A DNA stretch of 64,000 nucleotides from G964291335 sp964291335 (GTDB lineage: Bacteria; Chloroflexota; Dehalococcoidia; Lucifugimonadales; UBA3495), in assembly GCA_964291335.2 (NCBI GenBank), contig OZ219748.1, forward strand, positions 2,480,001-2,544,000, written 5' to 3'. The notes under the pieces were generated by a model. It ran no database searches, was not told where the DNA came from, and worked only from the letters and a program-made list of their open reading frames with translations. The position numbers and the translations under genes are program-made. Numbering within the stretch: position 1 is the first letter of the stretch; the number at the start of each line of letters is the position of its first letter. This document shows positions 24,690-32,320 of the stretch, in pieces.

Positions 24690-25586
24690 ATGGGAAACAT
24701 GGTAAAGGTAATTGGCGTGGATTTCAGCGGGGCAAAGGACGATAAGAATACCTGGATAACCGAGGCGGAACTGAACGTTAAAACTCGAGCCCTGGAACTG
24801 CGCTCTTGCAAGTCAATAAAACGGGATAACCTGACTGAACGGTTGAAAGCGCGTGACTACGCTGTAGCTGCGATGGATTTCCCGTTTTCAGTTCCAATAG
24901 CTTTTGCCAGGCAGTGGCAGCCCGATTCAGTTGAGATGCCTGACTTGTGGTACGCTGCGCATAAACTTGCCAGCCCAAAGCGTTTCAGGGATAAGGTAGA
25001 TCAATTTGCTCCGGCCGTTGCAGATGAGATTTTGCGCATTGGGGACAGGCATGTGCCTGGCTGCTTTTCCTGCCTGCATCGCACCCGACCGAATATGGTG
25101 CCAATGACGTTCGAAGGAATGCGGTTGTTGCATACCCTGCGGGAACATGGCGATTTCCAGGTGCCGCCGCTTACTAATCCCGATAATGATTCGCCAACTT
25201 TGCTGGAAGTAATGCCCGGAGCGGCCTTGACAGCTTTTGGTTTGCCAGACAAGGGTTACAAAAATGGAGTTAAGGCGGATCAACTGAGGCAGGATATTCT
25301 GGACAACCTGGGTGAAAAATCCGGCGTGGGCCTTCCTAATCTGGACGACTACCGTAAGCGCTGCTTGAAGAATCACGATTGTCTGGATTCGGTAGTAGCC
25401 GCAGTGGTGGCTGCTCTCTGGTATAAAGATGGTCGGGCATTCCAGGCGCCTTCCAACCAAGAGGTAACATCTATCGGTCATCCAACATCGACTCGTCGGG
25501 TTTCTAATGAAGCCTTGAATATGACCGAGGAAGAAGCCGCCAGACTTGAAGGTTGGATATATGTTCCGAAGCCAACTGCCCCCTGA
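24690..25586 (+). CDS. DUF429-type predicted nuclease (RNase H-like fold)
   Basis: The 298-residue protein begins with VKVIGVDFSGAKDD and later has LEVMPGAALTAFGL and HDCLDSVVAAVVAALW. A first-strand Asp in GVDFS and a late D-x-x-DA-like motif are typical of DUF429 proteins, predicted to be nucleases with an RNase H fold. The gene is lower in GC than its neighbours, as is the HTH gene at 4450, which may mean transfer. Two close ATGs (24690, 24699) are possible starts. It follows the retropepsin-like gene closely. Confidence 0.65.
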   Translation: MGNMVKVIGVDFSGAKDDKNTWITEAELNVKTRALELRSCKSIKRDNLTERLKARDYAVAAMDFPFSVPIAFARQWQPDSVEMPDLWYAAHKLASPKRFRDKVDQFAPAVADEILRIGDRHVPGCFSCLHRTRPNMVPMTFEGMRLLHTLREHGDFQVPPLTNPDNDSPTLLEVMPGAALTAFGLPDKGYKNGVKADQLRQDILDNLGEKSGVGLPNLDDYRKRCLKNHDCLDSVVAAVVAALWYKDGRAFQAPSNQEVTSIGHPTSTRRVSNEALNMTEEEAARLEGWIYVPKPTAP

Positions 25587-25638
25587 CCACTTTTCATACG
25601 GTAAACCATGTCTAATATCCGGCTGTGGAGGTTAGCTC

Positions 25639-25980
25639 ATGCAGATTGTGCGCATTTACTCCGGTGATGACGGCGAGTCCCACTTTGAGGATTTGACCCT
25701 GGACCAGTTCGCCGGGATTATGAACCGGGTGGGGCCGGGGACGATTAACCTTACCCGTCGGGAGCCGCCCTACCAGCAGGATTACCATACCGCACCCCGT
25801 CGTCAGTACGTTATTGCCCTCTCCGGGGCGGCCGAGTATGAAACCGCCGATGGAACCGTCCGCCGGCTTTATCCGGGCGATATTCTGGTGGCCGAGGATT
25901 TGACCGGACACGGCCATATTGCCCGCAGCGCCGACGATAATTACCGCGTATCTTTCTCTGTACCCCTGGCGGAGGAGTAG
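25639..25980 (+). CDS. Cupin-fold protein
   Basis: The 113-residue protein shows a single small beta-barrel pattern: YQQDYHTAPRRQYVIALSG, then YETADGTVRRLYPGDILVAED and GHGHIAR. The PGD followed by a late His is the usual second cupin motif. The first motif is weak in histidines, so metal binding is uncertain. It is followed within 10 to 25 bases by two small genes on the same strand and may form an operon with them. Function unknown. Confidence 0.65.
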   Translation: MQIVRIYSGDDGESHFEDLTLDQFAGIMNRVGPGTINLTRREPPYQQDYHTAPRRQYVIALSGAAEYETADGTVRRLYPGDILVAEDLTGHGHIARSADDNYRVSFSVPLAEE

Positions 25981-25990
25981 AGGCCCCGGT

Positions 25991-26254
25991 ATGGAAAATG
26001 ATGAGTTTCTGCAACGGATTCAGGAAAAGATTGAGCGTTTGACCGACGGCCCGGTGGATTTGCGGATCGACCACGAAGACGCCAATCAGCTGCAAATCGA
26101 CCTGTCGGGGGAAGTGCCCCGGGTGGCGCTGGGCGCCAATGTTTATGAGTATTCGGGTTTTGCCCGCATGTGCATTGAATACGTGGTGGCCTCGATTCGG
26201 GAGCGGCGCAGCATCGATACCCTGGAATTTCACCTGCTTTTGGCCCGAAACTAG
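25991..26254 (+). CDS. Hypothetical small protein
   Basis: This 87-residue acidic protein starts MENDEFLQRIQEKIERLTDG and has VDLRIDHEDANQLQIDL and YSGFARMCIEYVVASIRE. It begins 10 bases after the cupin gene stop and ends 23 bases before the next gene, so it is probably part of a three-gene unit. I do not recognise a family. Confidence 0.6.
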   Translation: MENDEFLQRIQEKIERLTDGPVDLRIDHEDANQLQIDLSGEVPRVALGANVYEYSGFARMCIEYVVASIRERRSIDTLEFHLLLARN

Positions 26255-26277
26255 GGGTCGGCGCCGGAAGTTCGCCC

Positions 26278-26742
26278 ATGCGCCAGAAGGAAACCCGGCC
26301 AACCCCGGAACCGGAGCCGGCCGATGGGGAGTCGGAACGCCCCCTACCCCCGGAGGGACTGAAGCCCTGGTATTACCAATACTGGTTCCTTTACCCCAGC
26401 ATCATCTTCTGGCCCCTGTGGTCGGTGCTGATTGTCCGCTCCCCGTGGCACAACGGGCTGGTCTCCGGGGCCCTGGCCTGGTGTCTGCTGATTGTCGGCG
26501 GCTACCTGGTTTACCAGCGCATGGCCCTGGGCGGCACGGTGGCTTTAAGCACGGTGGGCATTGTTCTGCCCGGCCTGGCGCTTACCATAATCACCCAAAC
26601 CCACTGGCTGTTGAACCGCCGGAGGATTCTGGCCGCCGCCCGGACCGGAACGGCATCGTCCGGGGCTGAGGCTGACGCGGCGGCTACCGTCAGGGGGCGC
26701 CGCCAACGCCGCCGCAGTTACCGCCGGGGCCGCCGACGGTAA
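26278..26742 (+). CDS. Small membrane protein of unknown function
   Basis: The 154-residue protein has a Pro/Glu-rich cytosolic N-terminus, then FWPLWSVLIV, GALAWCLLIVGGYLVY and TVGIVLPGLALTII as three likely membrane segments, and a very basic tail (RGRRQRRRSYRRGRRR). The basic tail points to a cytosolic C-terminus, possibly near nucleic acid or phospholipid. Not recognised. It converges with the MaoC-like gene. Confidence 0.6.
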   Translation: MRQKETRPTPEPEPADGESERPLPPEGLKPWYYQYWFLYPSIIFWPLWSVLIVRSPWHNGLVSGALAWCLLIVGGYLVYQRMALGGTVALSTVGIVLPGLALTIITQTHWLLNRRRILAAARTGTASSGAEADAAATVRGRRQRRRSYRRGRRR

Positions 26743-26805
26743 TCGGCTGGCGAAACCGCTGCTGAGCCCGGTTATAGCTGTGGCGGCCGGCTGCCGGGCT
26801 GCCCG

Positions 26806-27294
26806 CTACAGGGCAATAACGGCGATGGCCTCGGCTGCCAGCGTCCCACCCTGCTTTTCCACCAGAACCCGGCACTCTACCAGGCGCTGGCCGGCCGATT
26901 CTTCCTTGCCGGTTACCCACCCGGAAAGGCTGAGGGTATCCTCGGCCAGCACCGGGGCCAGGGATTGCAGCTCCAGCCGGCTTCCTTTGGCGACGAGGCA
27001 GGTCAGGGGAAAACCTTTCTCCAGCAGTTCCATTACATAGGATACCAGGGCTTCCGGGGGCAGGGCTGGTCCCTTTCCTTCCCCGTCCGGCGCTGACGGT
27101 CGGGGAAGGGCGCGGTCATTGGCGGCCGGCGCAGCCTCAAGGCCGGAATCGCCAGAAGTTGCCGGGGGTTCCGGTTGCAGCAATGCGGCGAAGTTTGCAA
27201 TGGTATCTGCCGTCTCCCATTTAACCAGAATGGGCAGTTCATCCCCCGGGTTCACCGATTCATAGGTGGTGGTTCTGGCCCACAGTCTGGCCAT
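26806..27294 (-). CDS. MaoC-like hotdog-fold dehydratase protein
   Basis: This 162-residue protein starts MARLWARTTTYESVNPGDEL and continues with PILVKWETADTIANFAALL, the N-terminal pattern of MaoC/FAS1-type acyl hydratases. The last 65 residues contain GSRLELQSLAPVLAEDTL and GWVTG, matching the second hotdog strand set. A poorly conserved Pro/Ala linker sits between them. The start at 27294 has AAGGAG 7 bases before it; the frame is open to 27435 over the neighbouring gene. It follows the Gfo/Idh oxidoreductase by 55 bases on the same strand. Acyl-CoA hydration is inference. Confidence 0.6.
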   Translation of the reverse strand: MARLWARTTTYESVNPGDELPILVKWETADTIANFAALLQPEPPATSGDSGLEAAPAANDRALPRPSAPDGEGKGPALPPEALVSYVMELLEKGFPLTCLVAKGSRLELQSLAPVLAEDTLSLSGWVTGKEESAGQRLVECRVLVEKQGGTLAAEAIAVIAL

Positions 27295-27349
27295 TGCCTG
27301 GCTCCTTCCCGGCGTTGCTCTGGGCAGCGTCCCGGTATTACCCGCCGGT

Positions 27350-28450
27350 TCACCCGGATACGGCCACTTCCCGGCCCGCTTCGGACGCCCGGCGGATGGC
27401 GTCCACCAGGTGGTGCAGGTTAACCGCCGTGGCAAAGTCGGGCTGGCAGTCGGCGCCGGCGCGGATGGCCTGGCCGAACCGGTAATACATCTGCCCTACG
27501 TTGAAGGGTTCCCCTTTGGGCATACTCTCCGGCACGTTGGTGAAGCGTTCCGGTACTGGCAGGGGCTGCAAGCTGCCCCGGCCCGGTACACCTTGCAGCG
27601 CAACCTCGCCCAGCTGCGGCGAGTCGGCGGAGGCGGCGACCAGGGTGCCTGCCCGTCCGTAGATTTCCAGGCGCAGGCCGCTGCCGGCCCACGGGTTGCT
27701 GGCGACGTGGGCCGAGGCCACGCCGCCGTTGCGCAGACGGCCGCTGACCAGAATATTGTCCGGCGAGGTTACCGGCAGACGCTGGCCGGTGTCGGTTTCC
27801 AGCCACTCTTCAGCCTGGGTTGAAACCACCGAGGAAACATGGCTGAAGTCGCCGACGATGAAACGCAGGGCGTCGATGCTGTGTCCGGCGGCAATGGTCA
27901 GCGTATGGGCGCCCAGGTCATTATCCCGCTGCCAGGTGCGGTGCGAGGGGCGTTCCAGCGAACCGCCGCGAATCAGGCTGAGGTGGCAGGACATTATATC
28001 GCCCACGTAGCCCTGTTCCACCAGCTCCTTCAGGTAAAGCACTGCCGGCGCGGCCCGCGCCTGTAGGCCGACCAGGTTGCGCACATCCTTTTCCCGGGCC
28101 AGCTCGGCCATCTGCCGGGCTTCGGCGGTAGTCCGGCCCAGCGGCCACTCAGTGTAAACGTGCTTGCCGGCGTTCAGGGCCGCCATGGTTGGCTCGTAAT
28201 GGGAAGGCACTCGCAGCGCTACGGCCACGGCGTCAATCTCCGGGTGGTTGATTAAATCCTGGTAGTTGTCAAAAGCCAGGCGCGCCCCGAACTTCCGGGC
28301 CGACTCTTCCGCGCTCTCCATCCGGGTGGTGCAGACCGCGGCAAGCTCAAACTCCGGGCTGGCCGCCGCTGCCGGCAGGTGAGAGCGGGGCGCCCAGCCC
28401 AGGTGAATGTTGGCGCCGATTATCCCCAGCCGTATCTTCTCTGTCGCCAT
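27350..28450 (-). CDS. Gfo/Idh/MocA-family NAD(P)-dependent oxidoreductase
   Basis: The 366-residue protein has an N-terminal Rossmann segment (IRLGIIGANIHLGW), then AVAVALRVPSHYEPTMAALN and AGKHVYTEWPLG, the family motif usually written EKP. Residues about 125-330 form the C-terminal alpha/beta domain, with GAHTLTIAAGHSIDALRFI. Members oxidise or reduce sugars, inositols or related polyols. Substrate is not evident. It is transcribed away from the decarboxylase pair. Confidence 0.85.
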   Translation of the reverse strand: MATEKIRLGIIGANIHLGWAPRSHLPAAAASPEFELAAVCTTRMESAEESARKFGARLAFDNYQDLINHPEIDAVAVALRVPSHYEPTMAALNAGKHVYTEWPLGRTTAEARQMAELAREKDVRNLVGLQARAAPAVLYLKELVEQGYVGDIMSCHLSLIRGGSLERPSHRTWQRDNDLGAHTLTIAAGHSIDALRFIVGDFSHVSSVVSTQAEEWLETDTGQRLPVTSPDNILVSGRLRNGGVASAHVASNPWAGSGLRLEIYGRAGTLVAASADSPQLGEVALQGVPGRGSLQPLPVPERFTNVPESMPKGEPFNVGQMYYRFGQAIRAGADCQPDFATAVNLHHLVDAIRRASEAGREVAVSG

Positions 28451-28630
28451 ATCGGTTCCCTCCTGGTTAACCTTTTCGGTTCGTCTAATTTAACACAGGG
28501 GCGCCGGCAGCGCTGAACGAAGGCCTGAACCGCTCGCCGTTTTGACATTGCCGCCTCTTTACTGCTATCGTTGTCGGCGGCATTGCCGGGCATTGCCGGT
28601 TAACAACCGAAGGCCGTTGGGGGCGAAAAT

Positions 28631-29137
28631 ATGGCTTGGAACGATGTTATCGTTCAGGGATTGAAGAACTGGGACACTTCCCTGGTGGCCTACGTGCCTG
28701 ATGTTTCCATCGATAAGGTAACCAGCCTGATTGACGGCGACCCCTATTTCCACCTGGTTTCCGCTACCCGCGAGGAAGAGGCGATTGGCGTGGCGGTGGG
28801 CGCCTACGCCGCCGGGCGCAACGCTGCGGTGTTTATGCAGTCCAGCGGGTTTGGCAACAGCATCAATGCCATTGCCAGCCTGTGCATACCGGCCCGTATT
28901 CCCATACCCATTTTCCTCAACCTGCGGGGCGGGCCTGGCGAGTTTAATATTGCCCAGGTGCCTATGGGTCGGGCTACCCGGCCTATTCTGGATGTGCTGG
29001 GGCTGGTGCATTTTACGCTGGAGGACGAGCATAAAATGGAGCAGGTGGTGGACGGCGCGTTGAAGCTGTGCCACGCTAACCGGCAGCCGGTAGCCGTCTG
29101 CCTGACCACTCTGCTGCACGGAGGCAAACTTGCTTAG
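28631..29137 (+). CDS. ThDP-dependent decarboxylase, alpha subunit (sulfopyruvate/phosphonopyruvate type)
   Basis: The 168-residue protein is a stand-alone PYR domain of ThDP enzymes. REEEAIGVAVGAYAAGR holds the Glu that activates the cofactor, and MQSSGFGNSINAIASLC is characteristic of sulfopyruvate and phosphonopyruvate decarboxylases. Its 3' end overlaps the next gene, which encodes the matching PP domain, so the two form a split enzyme like ComDE. The likely reaction is decarboxylation of a 3-substituted pyruvate to an aldehyde; sulfopyruvate is inferred, not shown. Chloroflexota of the SAR202 type are known to carry organosulfur genes. Confidence 0.75.
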   Translation: MAWNDVIVQGLKNWDTSLVAYVPDVSIDKVTSLIDGDPYFHLVSATREEEAIGVAVGAYAAGRNAAVFMQSSGFGNSINAIASLCIPARIPIPIFLNLRGGPGEFNIAQVPMGRATRPILDVLGLVHFTLEDEHKMEQVVDGALKLCHANRQPVAVCLTTLLHGGKLA

Positions 29138-29684
29138 GTTCGAAGCCACTCAGTTGCTGCTGCGCCACGCCGCAGACCACCCCATTGTAAGCAACCTGGG
29201 GCCTACTACCGATGAGTTGTGGCACGCCGGGCATCGGGACCGCAATTTCTACACCTACGGCAGTATGGGTTTGTGTTCTTCCATAGCCCTGGGGATGGCT
29301 CTTGCCACCGGAGAGCGGGTAATATCCCTGGATGGCGACGGCTCCCTGCTGATGAACCTGGGCGCTATTGCCAGCATTGGCCGGGAGCAGCCCAAAAACC
29401 TGGTGGTAGTGGTATGGGATAATGAGGAGTGGGCCCAGACCGGGCATCAGGCCAGCCACACGGCCTTCGGCGCCGACCTGGAGCGGGTGGCCCAAAGTTG
29501 CGGCATTCCCCAAACCGCTACGGTTGACAACCTGGAAGACCTGGAAGCCGTCTTTTGTCGGGCTTTGGCGCAGGAAGGTCCCTGGTTCATCGTAGCCAAG
29601 ATTGAGGAAACCGAATATCTGCCGGTGGCCCCCATAGAACCGGAAATGACGCTGTACCGTTTCCGTAAAAGTTTCGGGGTGTAG
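29130..29684 (+). CDS. ThDP-dependent decarboxylase, beta subunit (sulfopyruvate/phosphonopyruvate type)
   Basis: The 184-residue protein is a PP domain: GSMGLCSSIALGMAL, then the ThDP/Mg motif LDGDGSLLMNLGAIASIG, ending in VVWDN. It starts at TTG (29130) with GGAGG a few bases upstream and overlaps the alpha subunit by 8 bases, so translation is probably coupled. Together the two subunits equal one full decarboxylase. An alternative is a phosphonopyruvate decarboxylase; no PEP mutase with the expected motif adjoins, so sulfopyruvate is slightly favoured. Confidence 0.75.
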   Translation: MLRFEATQLLLRHAADHPIVSNLGPTTDELWHAGHRDRNFYTYGSMGLCSSIALGMALATGERVISLDGDGSLLMNLGAIASIGREQPKNLVVVVWDNEEWAQTGHQASHTAFGADLERVAQSCGIPQTATVDNLEDLEAVFCRALAQEGPWFIVAKIEETEYLPVAPIEPEMTLYRFRKSFGV

Positions 29685-29894
29685 GCGGCCAAGCGGGTTT
29701 CGCCGGGCCTGCTTTGGTTCGTCTTTTGCAGCGTGGCTTTCGGTTTCCTGCGTCGAGCAATGGGTGTCGTTTAACCGGTTGCGGCCGGCAGTGGAGCGGT
29801 CGTCTCTGCTTGATCACCCCGGGCGCTTTCCGTCTTCGTTACGGGTAGAATAAAAGCAGCCGGGGGCTTTGCAGCGCCGGCTCAGGAGGCCCAG

Positions 29895-30167
29895 GTGTCT
29901 CAGCCAACCCCCTTGCAGGTAGTTGACGCCGTTCAGAGCTTTATCTACGACTTTCTGGATAACCCGCCGGAAGGGTTGATTTACGATTACCACCCGCAAA
30001 TGCGCTGCTACGATGCGGCGCCGGTCGCCAGTTCGGTCAATGGGGCAGGCTGGACGGTTCGTGTCTGCAACGCTTTCCCCGAAGATGATGGGCTGAGACT
30101 GAGAATTGCCGAGCATCTTTTCGACAAGTTCAGCATCAACGTCGATGTAGCGCTGGAGTGGCGTTAG
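29895..30167 (+). CDS. Hypothetical small protein
   Basis: This 90-residue protein starts at GTG with AGGAGG 5 bases before it, a strong site. It reads VVDAVQSFIYDFLDNPPEG, then IYDYHPQMRCYDAAPVA, WTVRVCNAFPEDDG and HLFDKFSINVDVALEW. No family is recognised. It stands alone and is followed by a large palindrome. Confidence 0.55.
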   Translation: MSQPTPLQVVDAVQSFIYDFLDNPPEGLIYDYHPQMRCYDAAPVASSVNGAGWTVRVCNAFPEDDGLRLRIAEHLFDKFSINVDVALEWR

Positions 30168-30205
30168 CAGCAGCCGGAACTGCCCAACCCAGGCGGTCAG
30201 TTATA

Positions 30206-30242
30206 GCAAGCAGCCCGGACGCTCAGCGTCCGGGCTGCTTGC
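30206..30242. terminator. 37-base perfect palindrome, probable bidirectional terminator
   Basis: Two 18-base arms (GCAAGCAGCCCGGACGCT and its complement) are separated by one base. It lies between convergent genes, where both mRNAs end. There is no T tract, so termination would rely on the stem or on Rho. Confidence 0.55.
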
Positions 30243-30282
30243 CGGTACAACGGACCCGTCCATCTCCGGGGGCAGCCGCTCC

Positions 30283-31065
30283 CTAGTTTTTCAGGTACTG
30301 GTCAAACCAGGCCAGGGTACGGGCCCAGGCGTCCTCGGCGGCGGCGGCATCGTAGCTGTCCCGCTCATCGCAGTTGAACCCATGCCCGGCGCCCTCGTAC
30401 ATCTTGAAGTCGTAGGTTACCCCGGCGGCCTTTACCCGCTCCTCAATCACCGCCACGTCCGCCGGGGTCGGGTTGGCATCCTGGTCGCCGAATTGCCCCA
30501 TCAAAGGGATTTTAATGTTCCCGGTCAGGTCAATCGGAGCCGGGTTATCGTCGCCGAAGGGAACCAGCACCCGGCCCGGATAATAGGCTACGGCAGCGTC
30601 CAGGCCGGGGCAGCTGGCCGCCGCCAGGTACGTGATACGCCCGCCCACGCAGTAGCCGACAATGCCCACCTTCTGACCGGCAGTGCGTTGGTACTCGCTG
30701 CGGATGTACCGCAAGGTCACGTTAATGTCTTCCACCAGTTCATCATCGCGCAGCGCAGCCATATAAACATTGATGGCGGTGTTGAAATCCTCCTGGGTGT
30801 AACCCAGCTTGGGGTTCGGATGTTCCCGGTGGAACAGGGCCGGAGCGACGGCAACGTAGCCGTTGGCGGCAAAGCGGTCGCAAACCTTCTGGATGTGTTC
30901 GTTAACGCCGAAGGCTTCCTGCACCACGATAACGGCCGGCCAGCTGACCCCTTCGCTGGGCGCCGGATGGCTCACGTAGGCCACCATATCCAGCCCCTGG
31001 TAGCCGTGCATATCGTCGAATTCCCGCTCGCCGGCGAACCTCAAGTTCTCCCAGAATGATGGCAT
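30283..31065 (-). CDS. Dienelactone hydrolase family protein
   Basis: The 260-residue alpha/beta hydrolase has VIVVQEAFGVNEHIQ, the nucleophile motif VGYCVGG, the acid in MGQFGDQDANPT and the base in YEGAGHGFNCD. Cys-Asp-His with the early Glu is the dienelactone hydrolase set, which acts on enol-lactones and related esters. The start is the ATG at 31065 with GGAGGAGG before it; the frame is open to 31098. Aromatic ring degradation genes are absent nearby, so the natural substrate is open. Confidence 0.88.
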   Translation of the reverse strand: MPSFWENLRFAGEREFDDMHGYQGLDMVAYVSHPAPSEGVSWPAVIVVQEAFGVNEHIQKVCDRFAANGYVAVAPALFHREHPNPKLGYTQEDFNTAINVYMAALRDDELVEDINVTLRYIRSEYQRTAGQKVGIVGYCVGGRITYLAAASCPGLDAAVAYYPGRVLVPFGDDNPAPIDLTGNIKIPLMGQFGDQDANPTPADVAVIEERVKAAGVTYDFKMYEGAGHGFNCDERDSYDAAAAEDAWARTLAWFDQYLKN

Positions 31066-31307
31066 AATGCTACCTCCTCCTCTCACATTTCCTGCCATTA
31101 TCTAAAGCGTACACAAACCCGGGTTTCCGCGGGCTTGCCGCCCGATTGTAGCAAAGGAAACCCGGTTAGACAAGCCGCTCTTCCCCCGACTGGATCGGCA
31201 GAGAAGGGCGCGCCCGGGCCGGTGCGAACCCGTACCCCGTTGCCGTCAGGCTTGCCCGGAGCGCGGTTTATGGTTATGGCCGGGCGGTCGGCTCTTGCCC
31301 GGCGTGG

Positions 31308-31336
31308 TTGCTCTTTCCCGATACTTACCCTACAAT
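31308..31336 (+). promoter_or_regulatory. Putative promoter of the rhodanese pair
   Basis: TTGCTC (31308-31313), a 17-base spacer and TACAAT (31331-31336) lie about 70 bases before the first rhodanese. The rest of the 342-base divergent gap (31066-31407) holds no gene. Confidence 0.55.
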
Positions 31337-31407
31337 TCTCTTGCTAGCGGAATCTGAAGTCGGCGGGTGGAGCAGCCGGGGCTGGCGCCGGCAAGCGGGA
31401 AGCATCG

Positions 31408-32268
31408 ATGCGCGACAGCACAGAACTGGTACGCCCGGAGTTGCTGGCCGACCCGGATTGGCTGGCCGGTCATCGGGACACTGCCAACCTGGTAGTGGTT
31501 GACCTGGATGCCGAGGCCGGCTACCGTCGGGGTCATATTCCGGGGGCGGCGCACCTGCCGGACAACTACGAGCGCAACCCGGCTACCGGCTGGGTAAATA
31601 CGCTGCCACCGGAGCGGTTCGCTGCCGTTTGCCAGCAATTGGGCATTGGCGATGCTACGCTGGTGGTGGCCTATGACAATAACCTGAGCCTTTACGCCGC
31701 GCGTTTCTGGTGGGTTCTGAACTACTATGGACATTCTCGGGTAAAAGTTCTGGACGGCGGCTGGCGCCGCTGGGTTGCCGAGGGCCACCCCATAGCTTTT
31801 GGCCCGGCAGCGCCGGCGTCGGCGGATTTGGCTTTCACGCCGCGCATCGATGCTTCCCGTCTGGCGGCTTTTCAGGACGTGCAGGCTGGATGCAGTGTCG
31901 GCGGCGCTGCTGCCGGGGACACGACGCTCTGGGATACCCGCAGCGGCGGCGAGTATTCCGGCGCGATTAACCGGGGCAACAAGCGGGCCGGCCACGTGGC
32001 CGGCGCAGTTCACCTGGACTGGCTGGATTTGATGGATCGGGAAACGCATCGCTTCAAGCCTGCTGGGGAAATGCGCCGTTTGCTTAATCGTCGGGGCATT
32101 ACCCCGGATAAAGCGGTTTTCGCTTATTGACAGGCCGGGCTCCGTGCGGCGCACGGTGTATTTGTCCTGGAACTGCTGGGTTATCAACGGGCTCGCAATT
32201 ATGACGGTTCCATGTTTGAGTGGGCCAACAAGGAGGCTGCCGACGCCCCGATGGAGGCGGCGGTATAG
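31408..32268 (+). CDS. Rhodanese/thiosulfate sulfurtransferase, probable selenoprotein 1 (TGA at codon 241)
   Basis: Two rhodanese domains are seen: about residues 10-125 (GHIPGAAHLPDNYERNPATG, YGHSRVKVLDGGWRRW) and 150-286 (WDTRSGGEYSGAINRGNKRA, GITPDKAVFAY). At codon 241 (32128-32130) TGA stands exactly where the catalytic Cys of 'YCQAGxRAAH' is expected. The frame continues QAGLRAAHGVFVLELLGYQ and NYDGSMFEWANKE to a TAG at 32266-32268, matching the normal end of the family, 286 residues with Sec. No Cys exists at the active site. A hairpin follows at 32142-32156. Rhodanese-like selenoproteins are known from marine metagenomes. The ribosome binding site is weak (GGGAAG). Confidence 0.8.
32128..32156 (+). 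promoter_or_regulatory. In-frame TGA plus SECIS-like hairpin, gene 1
   Basis: TGA at 32128-32130 is followed after 11 bases by CCGTGC-GGC-GCACGG (32142-32156), a 6-bp stem with a GGC loop. The loop begins 17 bases after the TGA and opens with GG, close in distance and loop type to the E. coli fdhF element. The hairpin also encodes the conserved RAAH, so part of it is fixed by protein sequence. Confidence 0.6.
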
Positions 32269-32320
32269 GCCGGACCTGGCAGCCGGCCGTCCCCCGGCAG
32301 CGCAAATGCAAGGAGGAATT

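Noticed and set aside
31408..32130. Rhodanese genes ending at the TGA as truncated proteins
   Set aside because: Both would lose the active-site residue and the last 45 or so residues of domain two, yet the downstream frame is conserved in both copies.
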